DNA of 64,000 nucleotides from Paenirhizobium daejeonense (GTDB lineage Bacteria; Pseudomonadota; Alphaproteobacteria; Rhizobiales; Rhizobiaceae): NCBI RefSeq assembly GCF_014280875.1, contig NZ_JACLAL010000006.1, positions 1-64,000 of the forward strand. Reading direction: 5' to 3'. Positions 59,831 to 64,000 of this stretch are shown piece by piece; the stretch's first letter is position 1; each line of letters opens with the position of its first letter. The notes under the pieces are model-generated. The model saw nothing but the letters and a program-made list of their open reading frames with translations. It did no database searches and had not been told where the DNA came from. The position numbers and the translations under genes are program-made.

Positions 59831-60422
59831 CAATCTCCCCCAGAACCCGCAGCTCCTCCAGCAGCGGCAAAAGCGGCAAACCAAGGATGGTGAAATAGTC
59901 GCCGCTTATCTCATTAAATAGCCGGATTCCCTCAGCCTCCAGCTGATAGCATCCAACACTTTTCAGCACCGCATCCCCGGTGCTCTGCAGATAGCCTTCC
60001 AGAAACTCGTCGGAAAACTCCCGCATCGTCAACTCTGCAATCGACACGTTTTCCCAGAGAACCTCACCGTCCCTAACCAGAACGACAGCGCTGTTCAGAC
60101 GATGCGTTCTGCCGCGCAAGGTCTTCAGATTGCGCCGGGCTTCTTCGATATCGACAGGCTTATGAAAGACGACCTCATCGAGGGACATGGTCTGGTCGCA
60201 TCCGATCACGAGTGCGCCCGAATGCCTGGAGGCGACATCGATCGCCTTCAGTCTCGCGAGTTCCAGCGCAAGGTGATCCGGAGACAAAGGGTTGCCGCCC
60301 AGAGCGGCCTCGGCAGCGCGCTCGTCGAGCTGCGCAGCTTCGGCCTCGAATTGAAGGCCGGCGTTTTCCATCAGCATCCGACGTGACTGGCTTGCCGAAG
60401 CCAGTATCAGCTTCCCTGCCAT
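59823..60422 (-). CDS. Maf-like nucleoside triphosphate pyrophosphatase
   Basis: A 199-residue Maf family house-cleaning phosphatase for non-canonical nucleotides. It starts [14 protein letters not shown], has the conserved CDQTM (usually D-Q) and [15 protein letters not shown] segments, and ends [11 protein letters not shown]. The ATG at 60422 follows AAAGGTGTCCC. Which nucleotide it prefers is not clear from sequence. It is the second gene leftward from the origin after ppsR. Confidence 0.92.
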   Translation of the reverse strand: MAGKLILASASQSRRMLMENAGLQFEAEAAQLDERAAEAALGGNPLSPDHLALELARLKAIDVASRHSGALVIGCDQTMSLDEVVFHKPVDIEEARRNLKTLRGRTHRLNSAVVLVRDGEVLWENVSIAELTMREFSDEFLEGYLQSTGDAVLKSVGCYQLEAEGIRLFNEISGDYFTILGLPLLPLLEELRVLGEIDG

Positions 60423-60459
60423 GGGACACCTTTTCTAAAGGAATGAAGCGAGGTTCGCC

Positions 60460-61281
60460 TTAACGTACCTTCAGGCGCAGAGCAACGATAGCCGCAGCCG
60501 TTTCCTCAATCGAGCGGCGGGTCACATCGATGATCGGCCAGTTATTACGCGAACAGAGGCTTCGGGCATATTTCAGTTCCTCGGCAATGGAAGCCCTGTC
60601 GGTATAGTCACTGGCATTAAAGCCGGGCGTGATGCCAAGTTCACGATTTCCTCGGACCTGAGAAATCCGGTCCGACGTGGCGATCAACCCGACGATCAAC
60701 GGCCTGTTCGCTCGATACAAACTGTCCGGCAAAGGTACTCCACAAACGATCGGAATATTTGCCGTCTTGATGCCGCGGTTGGCGAGGTAGATGCTGGTCG
60801 GCGTCTTGGAGGTGCGACTGATCCCGATAATGACCACATCGGCATCCTCATATCCATCCGGTGCCTGTCCGTCATCGTGATCCATCGTATAGTTCAGCGC
60901 CTCGATGCGAGCGAAATATTCCGCATTAAGAGCATGCTGGGCCCCCACCCTTCCGCGCGACGAAGCGCCGAGATAGGACTGGAACTTGTCGATCACCGGT
61001 TCCAGAACATTGACGCTTGGCACGCCCATATCGCGGCAGCCTGCCTCGAGCAAATTGGCGAGCTCGCGATCGACAATCGTGTAGAGCACAATGCCCGGTT
61101 CCTGATCGATCGCTTCCAGCACAGGGAGTAACTGCCGCTTACTGCGGATCAGCGGATAGACATGCTCGATGGCGCTGTAGGAATTGAACTGGGCCGCCGC
61201 CGCCCTGCCCGTCGAAATCAGAGTCTCACCGGTCGAGTCAGAAATCAGGTGCAGATGGAAGAAGCTTTTTCGGTTCTCCAC
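60460..61281 (-). CDS. ppsR: PpsR-type regulatory kinase/phosphorylase (DUF299)
   Basis: A 273-residue DUF299 protein: N terminus [16 protein letters not shown], the P-loop-like [20 protein letters not shown], and the C-terminal [13 protein letters not shown]. Members phosphorylate and dephosphorylate PEP synthase or pyruvate phosphate dikinase using ADP; in alphaproteobacteria the PPDK target is likely. The start is a GTG at 61281 with a weak ribosome site. This gene (RP001-type) borders the alphaproteobacterial replication origin opposite hemE. Confidence 0.92.
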   Translation of the reverse strand: MENRKSFFHLHLISDSTGETLISTGRAAAAQFNSYSAIEHVYPLIRSKRQLLPVLEAIDQEPGIVLYTIVDRELANLLEAGCRDMGVPSVNVLEPVIDKFQSYLGASSRGRVGAQHALNAEYFARIEALNYTMDHDDGQAPDGYEDADVVIIGISRTSKTPTSIYLANRGIKTANIPIVCGVPLPDSLYRANRPLIVGLIATSDRISQVRGNRELGITPGFNASDYTDRASIAEELKYARSLCSRNNWPIIDVTRRSIEETAAAIVALRLKVR

Positions 61282-61365
61282 GTTGTTCTCAGCCGCCTGT
61301 TGATAATTCGGGAGTAAGAGAGGTAGCGATCAGCACCCCGGCGAGGCAAGGGGAAAAATGCCGAT

Positions 61366-61374
61366 TTATCCACA
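61366..61374 (+). other. DnaA box 1
   Basis: TTATCCACA, a perfect consensus DnaA box within the ppsR-hemE intergenic region. Confidence 0.8.
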
Positions 61375-61454
61375 AACGACACCGGACAGGATAGCTGAAA
61401 GGCGGGTCTGTGGATTGTGGTAAGACGCCGCAGTTTTGCCAAATGACTCACAGC

Positions 61455-61463
61455 TTATCCACA
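61455..61463 (+). other. DnaA box 2
   Basis: TTATCCACA, perfect consensus, same orientation as box 1 and 89 bases further right. Confidence 0.8.
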
Positions 61464-61682
61464 AGCCATTTCTTTCCGACATATCACCTATCGTTTTGAA
61501 TCTAAATCGTTTATCGCAATGATCAGCGTTTACTGCCAAACATAGCGGATTCCATTCGGCGAAAAGGATCATTTGCCAAGGACGCCGGGAAACCTGTGTG
61601 CCGGGATTAATCCTTGATAGTCAGAGACTCTTAGAAATAGAAGAAGATTCATATATCATTTCTTTTTTGAAAGGGCTGACCC

Positions 61683-62714
61683 TTGAGCGCCAGCGACCGC
61701 AAGATCCTCGATGTCCTAAATGGGAAGACTGTCTCTCCGCCACCGGTATGGCTGATGCGGCAAGCAGGCCGATATCTTCCGGAATATCGGGAGACTCGGG
61801 CAAAGGCCGGCAGCTTCCTCGATCTCTGTTATACGCCGGAGCTTGCGGTGGAAGTGACCCTGCAGCCGATCCGGCGTTACGGTTTTGATGCAGCGATCCT
61901 CTTCTCCGACATCCTCGTGATACCCGACGCATTGAACCGCAATGTTCGCTTTACCGAGGGGCACGGACCGCAGATGGATCCGATCGATGTCGATGGCATC
62001 AATGCTCTCGAAGCTGGTGATCCACTTATCCATCTCGCTCCCGTTCTGCAGACCGTCAGACGTCTGAGAGCGGAGCTGCCCCATGAGACTGCCTTGCTTG
62101 GCTTCTGCGGTGCGCCGTGGACGGTTGCGACCTACATGATCGCCGGACACGGCACACCCGATCAGGCCCCTGCCCGGCTCTTCGCCTATCGACACCCGAA
62201 GGCTTTCGAAAAGCTGCTCGATCTGCTCGCCGATATTTCGGCCTCCTATCTGGTGGCTCAGATCGATGCCGGTGCCGATGCCGTGCAGATTTTCGATTCC
62301 TGGGCCGGTGTTCTGGGTGAAGACGAGTTCGAACGTTTCTGTGTTCGTCCCGTCGCTCGAATGATCCAGTCGGTGCGTTCTCAGCGGCCGGGCGCGAAGA
62401 TCATTGCCTTCGCCAAGGGTGCCGGTCTTCTTCTCAAGGATTATCGCCGCAAGACGGGAGCCGATGCGATCGGGCTCGACTGGACCATTCCGCTCTCCTT
62501 CGCCGTTGAATTGCAGAAGGAAGGCGCGGTTCAGGGCAATCTCGATCCAATGCGGGTGGTTGCCGGTGGCTCGGCGATGGAGGAGGGCATCGACGCCATC
62601 CTCCAGGCGCTTGGCAATGGTCCGCTGATCTTCAATCTCGGCCATGGCATCACGCCGCAAGCTGCTCCGGAAAATGTGACCCGGCTGGTCGATCGGGTGC
62701 GTGGGAAGCGATGA
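61683..62714 (+). CDS. hemE: Uroporphyrinogen decarboxylase
   Basis: A 343-residue heme-pathway enzyme converting uroporphyrinogen III to coproporphyrinogen III. Signature 1 is [18 protein letters not shown], the catalytic Asp is in [15 protein letters not shown], and signature 2 is [16 protein letters not shown]. The start is TTG at 61683, preceded by GAAAGGGCTGACC. The gene is immediately to the right of the probable origin, and its stop overlaps hemJ. Confidence 0.97.
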   Translation: MSASDRKILDVLNGKTVSPPPVWLMRQAGRYLPEYRETRAKAGSFLDLCYTPELAVEVTLQPIRRYGFDAAILFSDILVIPDALNRNVRFTEGHGPQMDPIDVDGINALEAGDPLIHLAPVLQTVRRLRAELPHETALLGFCGAPWTVATYMIAGHGTPDQAPARLFAYRHPKAFEKLLDLLADISASYLVAQIDAGADAVQIFDSWAGVLGEDEFERFCVRPVARMIQSVRSQRPGAKIIAFAKGAGLLLKDYRRKTGADAIGLDWTIPLSFAVELQKEGAVQGNLDPMRVVAGGSAMEEGIDAILQALGNGPLIFNLGHGITPQAAPENVTRLVDRVRGKR

Positions 62715-63256
62715 GCGAGAAAGAGCAGCAGACCGGAAGAAGTGCCGGACGCAGGGCAGCCTTTCGGGCGGCTACGGCGATTGTCTTCTTCGGGACCATT
62801 GCACTCGCCATCATGGTCTTTGGCGCTGACGAAGCCTATCTCTGGATCAAGGCCCTTCATATTATCGCCGTGATTTCCTGGATGGCGGGGCTGCTCTACA
62901 TGCCGCGGCTGTTTATTTATCACGGCGACAGCGAACCGGGTTCGGCACAAGCCGAGACTTTCGCTATCATGGAACAGAGGCTTTTGAAGGTTATCATGAA
63001 CCCCGCCATGATGGTGGCGTGGATCCTTGGGCTTTATCTCGCCTGGTCTGTCTATGGTTTTCACGGCGGCTGGCTGCATGCGAAACTTGCAGCTGTTGTC
63101 GCGTTGACCGGCGTGCATTTGTTTCTCTCACGCGCGGTTGCGTCATTTGCCAAGGGCTACTATGTCAGAAATGCTCGTTTCTGGCGTCTGATGAATGAGG
63201 TTCCGACCTTGCTGATGATCGCCATCGTCATCCTCGTGGTCGTTAAGCCGTTTTGA
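62711..63256 (+). CDS. hemJ: Protoporphyrinogen IX oxidase HemJ
   Basis: A 181-residue membrane protein of the HemJ family, the common alphaproteobacterial protoporphyrinogen oxidase. It has four hydrophobic segments, the conserved His in [26 protein letters not shown] (seen as [11 protein letters not shown]), and [12 protein letters not shown] near the C terminus. The ATG overlaps the hemE stop by 4 bases, coupling two steps of heme synthesis. Confidence 0.93.
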   Translation: MSEKEQQTGRSAGRRAAFRAATAIVFFGTIALAIMVFGADEAYLWIKALHIIAVISWMAGLLYMPRLFIYHGDSEPGSAQAETFAIMEQRLLKVIMNPAMMVAWILGLYLAWSVYGFHGGWLHAKLAAVVALTGVHLFLSRAVASFAKGYYVRNARFWRLMNEVPTLLMIAIVILVVVKPF

Positions 63257-63455
63257 TCCCGCCTGCGGCATTCTCGCATTATTTTGGGTCATTTCCGCTT
63301 TTCGCTTGCGGGTAAAAGGCTGAATCGCTATTTTCCGCCAATCCTATCTTCTGGCTTGCGTAACATTCTGTCATTTGCGGCCTCACTCGCGATCGTACCG
63401 AATTCCACCGGCTCGCCTTCCCCGACAAAAATAATCAAAGACGTGGTCCCTCTTC
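63257..63455 (+). promoter_or_regulatory. rho upstream region
   Basis: This 199-base gap between hemJ and rho holds no supported gene. It presumably carries the rho promoter and leader. I see no strong hairpin or operator. Confidence 0.35.
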
Positions 63456-64000
63456 ATGGCTGAAATGAAGCTACAAGAACTCAAAAGCAAATCACCGACC
63501 GATCTCCTGACCTTCGCGGAATCGCTTGAGGTCGAGAACGCCAGCACCATGCGCAAGCAGGAGCTGATGTTTGCTATCTTGAAAATGCTCGCCAGCCAGG
63601 ACATCGAGATTATCGGAGAAGGCGTGGTCGAGGTGCTGCAGGACGGTTTCGGCTTCCTGCGTTCGGCCAATGCCAACTATCTCCCGGGTCCTGACGATAT
63701 CTACATTTCTCCCTCGCAGATCCGCCGCTTTTCGCTGAAGACCGGCGACACGGTCGAAGGTCCGATCCGCGGCCCGAAGGAAGGCGAACGCTACTTCGCG
63801 CTCCTAAAGGTCAACACGATCAATTTCGAGGATCCGGAGAAGATCCGTCACAAGGTTCATTTCGACAATCTGACGCCGCTCTACCCGAACGAGCGTTTCA
63901 AGATGGAACTGGATGTTCCGACATCAAAGGATCTCTCGGCTCGCGTCATCGATCTGGTTGCTCCGTTGGGCAAGGGGCAGCGTGGCCTGATCGTTGCCCC
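63456..64000 (+). CDS. rho: Transcription termination factor Rho (5' part, cut by the window end)
   Basis: The first 181 codons of Rho, running off the window. The N-terminal helix bundle reads [24 protein letters not shown]; the RNA-binding cold-shock-like domain contains [37 protein letters not shown] (seen as [10 protein letters not shown] and [13 protein letters not shown]). The last visible residues, [11 protein letters not shown], lead into the ATP-binding P-loop. Rho is the hexameric helicase that ends transcription at unstructured C-rich RNA. The ATG at 63456 matches the rhizobial Rho N terminus. Confidence 0.97.
   Translation, partial: MAEMKLQELKSKSPTDLLTFAESLEVENASTMRKQELMFAILKMLASQDIEIIGEGVVEVLQDGFGFLRSANANYLPGPDDIYISPSQIRRFSLKTGDTVEGPIRGPKEGERYFALLKVNTINFEDPEKIRHKVHFDNLTPLYPNERFKMELDVPTSKDLSARVIDLVAPLGKGQRGLIVA

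Larger units (their letters stand above)
61282..61682. other. oriC: Probable chromosomal replication origin (oriC), hemE-linked
   Basis: This 401-base non-coding region lies between ppsR (DUF299) and hemE, the conserved site of the alphaproteobacterial origin. It contains two perfect DnaA boxes (61366-61374 and 61455-61463), a degenerate inverted one (61409-61417), A/T-rich stretches around 61480-61560 and 61630-61670, and five GANTC methylation sites at 61445, 61498, 61548, 61626 and 61646. I see no convincing paired CtrA sites. Confidence 0.8.

Noticed and set aside
61282..61682. CtrA binding sites (TTAA-N7-TTAA) in the origin
   Set aside because: Only isolated TTAA half-sites; no pair with the correct spacing.

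Overview
The window is chromosomal DNA of a Rhizobiaceae alphaproteobacterium (Agrobacterium/Rhizobium/Neorhizobium type). The evidence is the high GC content, the ChvI/ChvG and ActS/ActR pairs, a DivL-type kinase, the fused TsaE-AmgK protein, and the order dnaQ-coaE-aroE-maf-ppsR / oriC / hemE-hemJ-rho, which is the classic alphaproteobacterial replication-origin neighbourhood. Almost all of it is core chromosome. I see no prophage, insertion sequence, CRISPR array, tRNA or rRNA gene inside the window.

Layout. 1-317: an rRNA-type promoter reads leftward out of the window. 318-7103: ocd-like, hrpB, the actSR redox system, mmcB and a lipoprotein L,D-transpeptidase. 7179-13972: a minus-strand metabolic block with malate synthase G, an orphan hydantoinase/oxoprolinase, a cytochrome P450 and a DUF1402 exported protein. 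14133-16017: the HslVU protease. 16227-20486: hisB-hisH-hisA-hisF-hisE-coaA. 20536-23907: alkB, kbp, arfB and pckA on the minus strand. 24247-29679: chvI-chvG, then a minimal regulatory PTS (hprK, EIIA, HPr) and ahcY. 29880-41965: divL, tsaE-amgK, murU, addB-addA and trxA. 42031-47193: trpF-trpB-trpA-accD-folC on the minus strand. 47268-50900: a YgjP-type peptidase, DUF2852, phaZ and a nitroreductase. 51073-60422: gyrB, then an xre-smr-mltA-tim44 cluster, fxsA, secB, and dnaQ-coaE-aroE-maf. 60460-64000: ppsR, the probable oriC, hemE-hemJ and the start of rho.

How the genes fit together. Much of the window concerns cell-cycle and envelope control. DivL (phospho-acceptor His replaced by Tyr), a GANTC-rich hemE-linked origin with two perfect DnaA boxes, and two identical parS-like sites match a Caulobacter-like replication programme. 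AmgK and MurU form a cell-wall recycling route. ChvG/ChvI, PckA and the HprK/EIIA/HPr relay link acid and envelope sensing to gluconeogenesis and carbon status. Overlapping stop/start codons (ocd-hrpB, hisE-coaA, chvG-hprK, divL-tsaE, addB-addA, trpF-trpB, xre-smr-mltA-tim44, aroE-coaE, hemE-hemJ) show extensive translational coupling.

I found no wholly new multi-gene system. The best leads are: a 102-bp mobile-element-like repeat that supplies the stop codon of tsaE-amgK and separates it from murU; the paired parS-like sites; a palindromic candidate SahR-type operator before ahcY; DUF1402 as a possible divergent lytic transglycosylase; a MltA-domain protein with no visible export signal; and AccD lacking its zinc ribbon.
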